64,000 nt of DNA from Timema cristinae (Eukaryota; Arthropoda; Insecta; Phasmatodea; Timematidae): contig JBCFYV010000012.1 of assembly GCA_039000515.1 (NCBI GenBank), positions 8,550,287 to 8,614,286 of the forward strand, read 5' to 3'. This document shows, in pieces, positions 45,501 through 57,700 of this stretch. Position numbers and translations under genes: made by a program. How positions within the stretch are numbered: the stretch's first letter is position 1; every line of letters begins with the position of its first letter. The notes beneath the pieces are model-generated. The model was not told the origin of the DNA. It searched no databases and was given only the letters and a program-made list of their open reading frames with translations.

Positions 45501-48339
45501 AACGTTATTTACAGTACTTGTAGATTTAGTAAAGAGCTACTTAGGAGGGTTCAGTAATTAGATTATCCCTTGACATTCAAGATTAGCGACGTTATGAGTA
45601 AGTATACTTGTTACGTGTGTATAAACAATAAACTTTAAAACTTTTACTAATATGTTGTATTTTCGCAACTAGTACTGAAATGTGTCATATAGAAGAAATC
45701 ATCTATAATATTAGATGTTGTCATACTCAAATTTAATAATGTCAGGCATTGATATTTAATTCACGTAATATGTCCGTGGTGAATAATATATATAAAAGAA
45801 AAGAAAAACTTTAAATGTTTATGAAGTATTTTCCTTTTGGATTAAATCGAATGTTATTATTGCGCTAAGTGATTTACTGCTATTGTATCTATGAGGAACC
45901 ATTTAAGATTCTTCAAAATATATGCATGTGCTTTAATAAAACTTTTCAGAAATTAAATCAAAGTGCTCGTAAGACTTGAAATCTTTTAATATTGTAGTTA
46001 TGCCCTGTTATCCCTAGGTTTTAGAGATGTTTAATATCCAAAACGCTTTTAACTTAGCCTTCGACCTCTTCGTATAATATTATTTGATCATTGAAGGTGG
46101 ACCGTAGTTTTCCACTTCTAGGAGTGAGTTGCGTGCACTGGGACCGTGTTGTGTACCCAGCATTTTTCAACACAAACAAAAAGTTAATCACACTGCGCAT
46201 TCCTATTGGTCTATTTTTTTCCTATTTTTATAACACTGGACTATTTTTATATGTATATGTATTTTAACCCCTCTAATCTTAGAGCTTGGGTTACAATTTT
46301 AGAAGGTAGACTTTACAAATAGATGGAATAGAAAACACTTTTTGGTCAATATGTTAATATTTTAATTTTTAACTCCAATTTTGATTTATTAAATTCTATC
46401 AACAAATGCTTGAAATCATTGTTTAATTCGTTAATCCAATTAGGTCATAATATCATTAATTTGATAAGCTAATCCCGCCCCCCACCTCGAGTTCAACAAC
46501 TTTCTTATCGAATTGATCATTTAGTTGGACATTGTTGCTTTGAGATAATGCTTCCAAGGTATTTGAAATTTGAAACTAATTCTAATCCTGTCCTCTCTAA
46601 AAGTGTGTTTGAACTTAATCCTTTTCTGTTGACAATTATTTACATTGTCTTGGTATTACTGGTATGGAACTCCCCCCCTCCTTCCCAATCCTTCTGTACG
46701 AGTCCCTGCCTGGTTCAATGTTTGCACTACCTAGTTAAAATACTGAAATTCCCTTATGCTTTCATATAAATACAAGCTAAACGGATATTGTACTTTCATT
46801 TTAATAATCGATTCAACTTGATCATTTACAAATTGTCTGTCTCAATGGTCTACTTAACTTTCATTGTATACATCATAAGGAAATAATGGCAACAGATGAA
46901 AAAAAACTAAACATTATGCAATTGTATCCGCAAATCTGATAGAATAATATTTTGATATTTTTGGGATATACTTTGAAGAACAAATTAGTGTTATTTTAAA
47001 AGTGAGGGATGAAGCCAATTTAATAATTCCTTACCAAGCTTAAAGTACATTAATCATTTACCTTACTCAAAAAATATTTTACAAAATTAATGAAACAAGC
47101 ATTCCTTTTCAACAACAGAGTGAATATATGCTACCTCATTGTTGTCTACTTCTAACTTATTAATACTTATTAGTTCCTTATACCTCTATTAAGAAATTGA
47201 GATACTTATCAGAAAACAGAGTGGAAAATATATTTAGTAGCTTATACGATACAAAAGATTGACTTGAAGTTGATTAGTCTAAAGAATCTTGAATTACATC
47301 AACCGTTATTTATTATTTGCCCTACAAAAAAAAAATAGATTGGGACTTATTTAAAATTAAGATGTACATGTTAATGCAAAAACACGCTCTTTTTAAGTTT
47401 TTTCTCCACTACACATGGTACTTTTATTTTGTCGAGGATTACGATCGTAGATCAATCGGTTAAAGATATGAATTATTTTTAAAACGTTCGTGATCTTATA
47501 ATAGTAATAATAATAATGAAATTTTAGCTGCAGATACAGATAGTCCATTTGAGACTATATTGAATGCTCTAGAGTAGCTTAAGTATCATATCAATGGCAA
47601 GGATTTGCGCCAATTCAAACTACTTAATTTGATGGAAAATAACATCACTATAGGCATTCCATTCCACAGATGTGAATTGTACGAAAACATCATAATACCT
47701 TTCAAAATATTCTAATCTTAGATGTACGATAAAAGTGCTATCTAATCTACAAATACTTTGGTATGTTATTTTGGGATTTCAACTGGGCGCAGAGATATCG
47801 TAGCTTGAAGCTCTTGTTTATTCGATCACTGCAACTTAGAATAATGAAACGGTCCAAACAACGATTAAATATATAGGCCTAATTATTCTGACTTTAACAA
47901 AATTGTTGAATAAAATAATTCTTTCAAGGCTGTATCCATTAGATGGAATAGAAATTAAACAAAATATTATTCATGAAGGGTATAAGAACTACCAAGAAAG
48001 AACAGGGGTGGGAGACGTTAGCACTACTTATTTGGTAGCATGTCAACACGTATTTAATACAAAATAATTGCCAGTATTTGTGGGCACGTGGATTAAAAGT
48101 AAATCTTGTTTGGTCTTATTTGCCGGTGAAAGAATTAAAATTCCAGCCAAGTGTAATGAGGATATATTTTTCCTAAATATTTACCAGCTACCCTATATGA
48201 AAATTCATACATATTCTCTCTAAATTTTACCTTCCTCATTTCCTACCTCATTTATATAATTTACATAGAGCTTTGACCACAGTTGCAGATAAAATTAATA
48301 CTATTAAGTATAATATATTTATGTTCTATTTTATTTTAG
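45501..48339. other. upstream region of the P450, no gene seen
   Basis: AT-rich sequence without recognisable repeats or coding exons. It would be intron 1 if the distant first exon is real, otherwise the promoter-proximal region. Confidence 0.4.
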
Positions 48340-48782
48340 GTAAAACAACACACTGCCGTTTATTCTTGGACCACTGTGACTTGCAACCATGTGCATCTTC
48401 AGTGCCTTATGGTCATTTTCTTACTGGATCACCATTGCAATTATATTAATTTACGTCATCTATCTAGTTGCAACATGGAACTACGATTATTTTTCGAAAA
48501 GGAACATCCCGTACTCGAGACCAGTTCCATTTCTAGGAAGCATGGCACCTCAACTATTTGGCAGAAAGTCGAATGCCGACGTAGTTTGGGAACTGTACAA
48601 AAAATACAAAGGTCACAGACTCTCCGGCTTTTTCCAGTTTCACAAACCAATAACGTTCATCAATGATCCTGAACTGATTAAAATGATTGCAGTCAAAGAT
48701 TTCGACCATTTTGTTGACCATGAAACTTTGGTCCCATCTGAAGTGGACCCACTTTTTGGTGGGAACCTTTTCTTTCTTAAAG
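48340..48782 (+). CDS. P450 exon with start codon
   Basis: The acceptor TTTTATTTTAG ends at 48339, so a 5' untranslated exon upstream is likely. ATG at 48389 starts 131 codons plus one base. It encodes the signal-anchor (WSFSYWITIAIILIYVIYLV), a basic/proline hinge, and the first beta region with HKPITFINDPELIKMIAVKD. The donor is AG|GTAAGT at 48782/48783. An ATG at 48376 is in another frame and is ignored. Confidence 0.88.
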
Positions 48783-51700
48783 GTAAGTGTTGCTTGAGTC
48801 ACTTTAACAAAAAAATATTACAAAACTTTATTTACTTTTCATGTGTCCGATCGTGAATACATAAGTCCATTAGATGATAGAGTCGTAGGTTAGAATGATC
48901 TATCTAAATAACGTGGTATATTTAACTTTATTCTACTTCTTTTTAGTATGCATTTGGGTTATATATACGTAAACATGAATTAAATTAATGGAATATGGAC
49001 GAAGAAGGTAAAATTTAAGAGAGAATGCACCTGCATTAGAGGGAGGAAAGACTGTGAAACTATTTAGGTAAAACCATCTTCAATTCACTTGACCAGGATT
49101 TACATCTTGATTTTCCCGTTAAGAGCAATCTAGTCTAAAACAAGAGTGACGTGTTTGGGCCATTAGATTATCAACTCGGATGTCTCATTTAATTTTTCTT
49201 ATTTTTGAATGTAAACCAGGGAGAGTTTTTCCTAACGCAAATCATTATTTTTAAATTTTAGAGCTGAGTAAGGTGCAGAAGAATCATCAGTGGTGAGCAT
49301 TTGTCCCCCAACCATCACCCAAGACCTCATTATTTTAAAAATGCTGAGTCCTAAAATGATGAAGTAAAACTATGAATAGAAATTATATCATTGACTATGT
49401 GACAAATGCTTAGGCTAAACTTTAAACCAGGCATACTTCTTGAAATTCAAAAAATCATTGACTAATTATATACATTAAAAGTGCCCCTGATTTCCTCAAT
49501 AGAGAAATCCTACAAAAATAAATTAGATTTTATATATTTTAACTCTTCTCTTCCTTTCAAAGCACATTTCTGGGTGCGTAGCAGCAAATAATTGGTGAGA
49601 TACGAAGATTTAGAGCCGTTAGCTTAGACCTATAATTTTTTTCTCTTTCATCCCCTATCCCTTTCTATCGTTTATCTGCCTTATGAAACGATAGGTCAAA
49701 TGCACCAAATAAGTTGATAGTTAGTTGTTCAAAGGAAAAGATCGGTATAAGATTACGGCTACAAGTATTTCGAAAGTAGGTTGGTTATATTTTATCTCAA
49801 ATGGTCTAGATCAACGCACATATTGCACAAACACAGCCCCGTTACACGACCCTCGCTCGCACACCTCTCATCCACGTTCGCAATTCCACGCACTCACGGT
49901 CCTCTCTCTCCTTCACAACAACCAGTCTCGCCAACTTCACGGAATAAGTTTCGGTGAGTTTCTAACACTCGGCCATCCTGTAGCATTCATCGTTCTATGA
50001 AGTTTGTTCACACATGTACACATGTAATATACAAATGCACTCTCAAATAACTCTTAAACTATCTTACTGCTATATAGTGATATACACAATATACGGACAA
50101 TAGCACACAATGCCATACTAATCACATCGCTCCGGTGACAAAATCCTTTAGGTACTTGGGCCGATGTCGTTCTCGAATAGGCCGAGTCCTTGCTTGGTCT
50201 CTTTCAGTTTCACCGACATCAGAACTGTCTGAAAATGTCACAGGACTGATATCAGGATTGGTTGTTTTCAGTTCTGATCCATTTGACCTATCATCTTCTG
50301 ACTCGTCACTCACAGGTTCACCAATATCAATCTGGTCTTTGCTACCCCATGACTCGAGTTGAGAAACGTGCGCAGTGGTGGCATAGTGTTTCTGTTTAAC
50401 ATCTCCTGTCAATTGACTAACTCGATAAGTGTTGCCATCTGGGAACACTTTCAACACCACAAGAGGACCTCTGTACTTCGACTGTTGGTTCGCCAGTATG
50501 CACTGGTGTGCGTCGTATCATCACCACTTCTCCAATGTTAAAACTTGAATGAGTATACCTTCTCTTATCAAAATATGCCTTCTAGTGAAGCTGTTCTACT
50601 ATGATTTTATTGCGTACTGTTTCCTGTATTTCTGCAGGTGGTTGGTACGTGCTGTTCCCAGGTACATTGGTGGGACTCCAAAGTGCCCCATCATGATGCC
50701 GAGGTCGATAGCCGTGAAGTGCCTCAAAGAGTGATATCCCAGTCGTCTTGTTGATAGCAGTGTTGAAGTCACGTTGAATCGTCTTACTTTCTTATCTCAG
50801 TCCTTTACGTCTGCTCACTGAAATGAAACGGATATCATTGGCGTCAAGGTTCGGTTCACTCGTTATACGTGCCCATTGGCTTGGGGGTGTCTAGCAGAGT
50901 TTAGTATATGGTATATTGCACGTGAAACACAAAGTTCTTCAAATACATATGAAGTGAAACACGTTCCTCTCTCACTGATTATTTTTTCCGGTAGACCACG
51001 CTCATAAAAAAAATATCAAGGCACTTCAATACACCTTTGGTGGACGTATCACGCACTGCATAGAGATGCATAGATTTTGTCAGGTTATCCACGATTACAA
51101 GGAGTTCACAATTACCCTTTGAGCTTCGAGGCAAAGTTCCTAAATGATTGATGTGCACAATTTGAAAAGGCCAAGTGCCTGGAGGTATTGGGTTGAGTAG
51201 ACCAGCTTTTCGTCGCCCTGGGACCTTACTCAAGAGGCACTCAAACCAGTGAGCTATATTATGCTTAACATATTTTTTCATGCCAGGAAACCAGCATCCT
51301 CCTAGCATCTCCACATCACCTCCAACTGCACTATCCATAGCTATATCAGAAACTATTCTTACCAATGAAGTGATCACATTTTATGTGGCCCGAACACATA
51401 TAAACTCTTTTTAAAAGGTTTAATTGTCAACCCAGACTTGATGGCTGCTGTGGCTTGTATTGTGCAACAAGAACTGCCTGTGTCTATTAACGACATAAAT
51501 GATACAGGTCCTATCTTAACTTCCTTCAGGTATTTCTCCAAATCTGCAGTTATGTTCCTCTCAGTGTTAGTGATTCGAATATGTTCTTCCGCTTGCCTGT
51601 TTCGGTTAGTACAGAAACACCTGGTATGACCCTTTTGGCCACAAACTAAACATTTTATTGGTCCTCTTGTCTCCGAGCAGTCTCGAGACATGTGTCCATA

Positions 51701-54700
51701 ATTTGCACCCTACCTTTTAGAGCTAAAAGGGGAGGGGTGCAAGTATACATAACACAAATAACATTGAAAGCAACAATTTATTGGGTGAACACATTAGATA
51801 ATACATAACCAAATCAATGGAATGTTCATAGGATTTTGGTTGTCCATTATTTGCTTATCACAAGCAATCATAGGCGTTCTCTTCAACAGATTACAAAGGA
51901 ATAATACAGCTGGCAAGCAGCCAAGTAGTGCATCTGGGGGTACCCTAAAAACCAAACTATATTAGATATTGGCTAAATTCACAAGTACAGTTTACTCAAA
52001 ATGCCCTAAGGCGGACCCTAACCAATAAAATACTCAAGTGTACCCGTTTAGGTAAACAAGCTAAACGGCGTTAAGGTCATGCCCACGGTACCGGGGAGTC
52101 AACTGTACCTCACAATCTAATAAATAGTACGCCCCAATAGGAGACCTACAGCATTGGTAGAGGTATACCAACACCGAGTTAAATATCAAGGTTTACAATT
52201 AGAAAGTACATAATATAAGGATAACTGTCCTCCAGGGCGAGGCTTAAGGTGCTCGTCTAATGGAAGAGATAAAGCAACAACCCAGCGACGCCCTGCGGTC
52301 TCGCATATACTCGAAAATCCCAAAACAGGGGCTACAATAATACTAAATAGCAATAAAGTAGGCGGGTCTTAGAACAGGCCCGGACAAACCAATTAGGCAG
52401 ATAATTACTTCCAGTAACTCCCTAATACCGAAGGCAGACGTACTCCACAGTAACAATTGTATTTAACAAATCTTAACAACAATACAACGCTTCAGCGCAA
52501 CTATTTTTATTTAGTCGAGGCACCCACATATTGATATGAGTAAGTTCCCTACAGGTATAAAAGCTGACATGTAACCAACACAAAATTTAACTTATGGTGA
52601 ACCCACACTACCAATACATTTGGGCGTAGCATCAACCCTAGCACGCTAGTGTTGAGAAGGTAGGCATTCCCACTTTACAGAGTATACAAGAAACACGTGT
52701 AAACAAACTGACTAGCTGTCCGAATGGGGCCTAGCCGTCTACTAGTCATCCAACTGGTATAAAGGCTAAAACATAACCAACATAAAACTTGAACAATGGT
52801 GAACCCATGTTAACAATATTGGTGGGCAGACCACCCAACCCTAGCAGCCAGGTGTAGCTAAGGTAGGCATTCCCACCTCACAGAGTACACAAGAAAAACA
52901 TATTAGCAAAACGAACTAACTGCCCTAAGAGGGCCTAGTTCGCTGCTACTCTTCACTCAATTAGTCGGACGATATCACATCCATATTACTATAGTCGGTT
53001 GCACGCCAAGAGTTCAGCGAAGTAACAAGACCTCCACCATGTCTCCTTCAAACAAGTACGGTACCTTACAGTAAAACAAGTTCATTAGCCATTGGAAAAC
53101 GTAGCCAACGATCCTCTACCCCAATTGTTTATATTGGAAAACAATAGAGCGTAGAGTGCACCAGCAGATTAATATGTTGTGAGCAAACCAGCAGTGGCGG
53201 GGGCTAGCTCAGGCGAGCCCAGGATACCACTCCTTTGGACGCCATAGCGTCCTGATGTAGAGGTGAAGATCCTCCGAGACACAGCCGAATAGTACTATAG
53301 TAGGTCAGCCAGTCGGTTCTATACAATAAAAAAAGGTGTTTTTCTCAGCACGACACTCGTAGTACCAAAAAAAGGAAAGTACGGAAAACTCACCGCCAGG
53401 GATGAGAACCAGGGATAAGAGAGGGGTGGAAGAATAAGCCAATCGCACCTCAGGAAGGCCACGCATGCGCAACCAGCCAAGAGGGGAGTAAAAAGGTGGG
53501 GGGGGGGCAGAAATCAAACGACGGAAAAGTCTAGGGGTTTCAGGGGTAGAACATGAGAATTCCCGACAGACGCCAATTAATATTTCATAACAGGCAATCA
53601 CTTGTGCGAGCTAAATCATTTTAGCTCGGCACAAATTTTAACAATTAAAACAACGTTGTTTCCGTTTTTGCATTTTGATAGTACGTTGAATCTGGTCGCT
53701 CATGCTTTATTTCATTTTGAGATGGTCAGCCTCTTTCTTGACTAATATCGTGTAAGCTGCCCATGTCACTTCCGGTTTGTAGTCCTAGCCTAGGTTGCTT
53801 ACCTTATCTCCATGAAACCTGTTTCCCAGGACGATTTGCAGCACGTTTTGAACGCTGTGCATTCACTTCTTCGAAATCCCTTATGTCATGAAGCAGGTAA
53901 TCCAGGTCATCATGGTGTTTGCTTATGAGGAGAGTACTTAATTCACGTGACCACAGGCCAATCGCAAGTTGTTTATTAGTGTCTGTGAACTCTAATCCCA
54001 TGTATGTTCTCATTTTTGTCTTGCATACGGCTCTTCATTTGATCAATTTTTCTGTGAGGCTTAAAGTTCCCACAAAGGTCCGTCGAAATTGACGTTCGAA
54101 TTGGTCCCAGCTGACTGTTTCTGATAGATGGGACCGATACCAATGTTGAGCTGCACCTATGGGGTGAGTCCTAGGGACTCTAACTTGAAAGGATTCTGCC
54201 ATTTATGGAGTTCCACCATGGTGTTTTTTTTATCTGTAGCCACTCAGACGCGTTCATTCCTGATGACTCACCATCAAAGTGGGGGATGGTTTTCGCTAAG
54301 TCAGGCATTATATTTTAAGTTGGTTCTGGTATTTGATGTTGCTGCGAACTCATCATTTCAAAAAGAGTTTAATCACGCTGGCGGTTGCTTTCCAAAATTA
54401 GGTTCAGAACATCCTGCATGGACATAACCAAGTCCGTCTGATGTTCCGCCACTACCTCCTCATGGTTTCCTCCAAATCGTTTTGGTCTTGCTGTTGCATT
54501 TTGTATTTATTTTATTTTTGTCAGCTTATTGGAAATTAGATCACAATTAGTTTTTTTCAAACACTTGTAACTCAAGATATATAACTAATATTATATACAT
54601 ACACAAATATTGTGTAAATTTGTTCCACGCTAGCCAAGATGGTGACCATGGCGTACACACGTATTCAAGTCTTATTTTACCGCTCATCATCAGTGACAAT

Positions 54701-57700
54701 TTGTCTATTTTTCTATTTTTATTTTATTAGCAATGGCAACCCGTTAATATTACTATTTAAGTCCAAGACATGTAACTTTGATGAATTTTCCGATTGGGTA
54801 CCACAAACATAAATAACACGTAAGGTGTTTTGTGCAATTAAACACAAAGAAAACCGGTTACGCATTTAAACGCAGAAATGGATAAATTCTATGTTCATCT
54901 CCCTTCTGATTTATTGTATCTCACATGGTCTAATTATCGCACAATTGTTGGTCAACATAACATATTCTACACACATATTGCACAAACACGCCCCGTTAAA
55001 CAACCCTCGCTCACACACCTCTCATCCCGTTCGCACGTCGACATTCCACGCACTCACTGTCCTGTTTCTCCTTCGCAGCAACCAGTGGTTACAACTTCAC
55101 GCAATTAGTTTCGGTGAGTTTCTAACAGGTACAACATATTTTTGATACATTGTAAATGTAAACTGAAGTGCTAATGACCTACTCCTAATGCGATTAGCAC
55201 CTATAAACTCGATAAAAGAGATGACCAAATGGTTAATAGACTATTTATGGCTATAGTCAATGCTGGAACAAGTTGGCTCGAGAAAGACTTTTACATAATA
55301 TTTCAGAGACCCTCACGGGAATTGTCACTGAAAACGTAGATTCTGAAACATTATTAGAAATTGAAGCAGACATCTCAATGGTGGATTTGAGGTCCTAGAA
55401 AACTGTGTCGGTACCAGGAAGCCCATCAGAATCCGAACACAGCCCTGCAACAACGAGCACCAGACAAGGGTCAGTTCCCCACCAGCATGATCAAGGACAC
55501 AACCAGAGCTACCTTCCTTTATAGTGCAAGGAGAATCAGCAGTCACCCCTTCAAGGATCCGGTAATACAGCCCTGTTACAAGCCCAGCCAGAGTAGTCCA
55601 GTTTAGAAAATACATCGAAGAGATCGAGATGCCAAGGTAAGAATACCAGCAGTTAATGCAATCTATTCAGGCAAACAGACGCATGAAGACCGATTTAGAA
55701 ACATCGAGACCCATCTGTACCGCATGACCCCCAGAGAGGGTCCGGCTCATCAACACCCACCAGCAGGAGGAGGAGCGGTGCCTAGACCGGCAGCGATCGT
55801 TCCAACGAGAGAGGCGTGGCAGTCGTTACTCCCACCAGACACGGCCCTGCTGGAGGTAGATGAAGCATCCGCTTTGAGGGCCACCCTAGCCCTGAAAGCA
55901 AAATCGACTGATCTCCCATCTGGACGGGACAAACACCAAGTTAACTTCCTGCTTACAATGACTTACAGATACCCGGATATACCGGCCCAGACCCAACAGG
56001 TGCTAATACACCGGATAAACACAATAAACATTGTCCTAACAAAGTGATGGTCCACAGATATAATGGCAGCAGGAGGTGACACTATATATATTTGGTATCC
56101 ATCGACGGGGAGGTTCGTGTACCAATCCTGGTTTGGTACACTAGGGGCTAGTGTCAGAAACCTTAGCTCAGTTCAAATCTCATTTGTAAACTGAGATAAG
56201 GGTCGTTGCCTCGATTTTATTTATGGCTGCGTAAGATATTATTAGTAGCACGTCAGTTTCAGCTTTCACAGTGATTATTTTACGACAAAGGGTCTGGATG
56301 TTTGTTTTGTTTTGGAGCGCATTTAGTTTGTAAGTCCTGGGTTTATTTAAAAAAATGTTTAGAGAGCATACTCTAAATATCTATTTTAATAATAAACCAA
56401 GTCATCACATTTATTTAGTAACTTGTGTGTGTAGGTCAACGCTGGCGTGATATGCGTAATGCATTGACCCCTACCTTCACATCCAGTAAGATGAGGAGTA
56501 TGTTTATTCTGTTGAACCAAGTTGGTCAGCAAATGGCCGAATACCTCCAAGATCTACATAAAACACATGGTAAAAGCTTACATCGTTATTTAATTTCATA
56601 TACACAATTTGAAAACTTTCCCAAATCTACAGGATTATATTATTTTTTTTTATAGTAACCTTATAATAGTAGGTTAAGCGTCCAGACACAAGGGATGGAC
56701 AGCAGTGTGTCACTACCGAATCTGATTTGTTTCTTTACTTAAAATTGCTTATGCTAACAGAAAAAAAAGTTATTGGTATAGTAATAGTAATAGTAATAAT
56801 AATATAATAATAATAATAATAATAATAATGATAATACTACTAATAATAGTAATAATAATTAAAATATGAACTTTCTTTCGAAAGGTCCTAAAGCCTTGTC
56901 CAAATTGAGCCTTCCAGCATGTCCTATAAGCAGCTTCCTTTAATAGATTCTTAAACTTAATCCTATTCCCTTGTTTAAGAATATATCCATCGGTCACATT
57001 TGACTTATTCCCTGGTCCTCTTCACTCTTCCACTCTACCTTCTATGGCATCACTCAATAAGCCATTTCTTATAAGACTGTGACCCATCTATCTGGCCTTT
57101 CTTTGTAGAATAATCTGCAAAGTGGTTCTCTTTTCATTGACACTTCCTAGAAAATTTGAATTAGTCATCCGATCTGCCCACTTTATCCTCTATATTTCAT
57201 TTCAGCCCCAATTTGTGAAGTTCCACATTCTCCAGCTACAGATTTCCCACAGCAATTTTCAGTAATGATTTTCTCTGGGATATTCTCATTACGTTATACT
57301 ATTTGAGATAAACGTTCATTACATACATTCGTCCAGTTTTAACTAATTTATTTATCATAACTTGAAGACCTTCTTTGTTCTAGTCTACTATGCTAAATCC
57401 GAAGTTGATTGTACTTATCCTCGTCCTCGTCTTTTAGAAATCTCCAGCTCCAGCCACTAAAGCTTCCTTTGCAAGCCACACTCTATACATATTGAAAAGA
57501 CTTAATGATAAGACCCTTACCTTACTACTCTTCCTGGCTACAAGCTATTGATATCCCTGTATTCAATATTAGTCATAGCTTTATTTACCATTTTCTTATC
57601 ATTCTTATTTTTCTTTATTACTATTCTTTTCTTTATTACTATTTTTTTCTTTATTATTATTCTTTTTTACATTTTTATTCTTGTTATAATTCAATTTTTA

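Larger units (their letters stand above)
49726..55127 (-). mobile_element. gypsy element B, LTR-bounded, minus strand, in P450 intron 1
   Basis: Two related LTR-like segments, about 49726-49967 (3') and 54826-55127 (5'), share CACATATTGCACAAACAC, CACACCTCTCATCC and TTTCGGTGAGTTTCTAACA. On the minus strand both begin TGTTAGAAACTCACCG. Between them, on the minus strand, are gag (54400-53650), a split zinc knuckle, protease (about 51550), integrase (51377-50979) and the pol C-terminus (50460-50122). RT and RNase H are missing. The TG/CA outer borders are placed at 55127 and, less surely, 49726; a target duplication was not confirmed. Confidence 0.82.

Noticed and set aside
53305..53601. 98-codon frame within the solo LTR
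   Set aside because: It lies wholly inside the non-coding LTR-like insertion and has no recognisable motif.
54128..54427. 99-codon plus-strand frame
   Set aside because: It is antisense to the gypsy B gag, whose gag motifs read on the minus strand.
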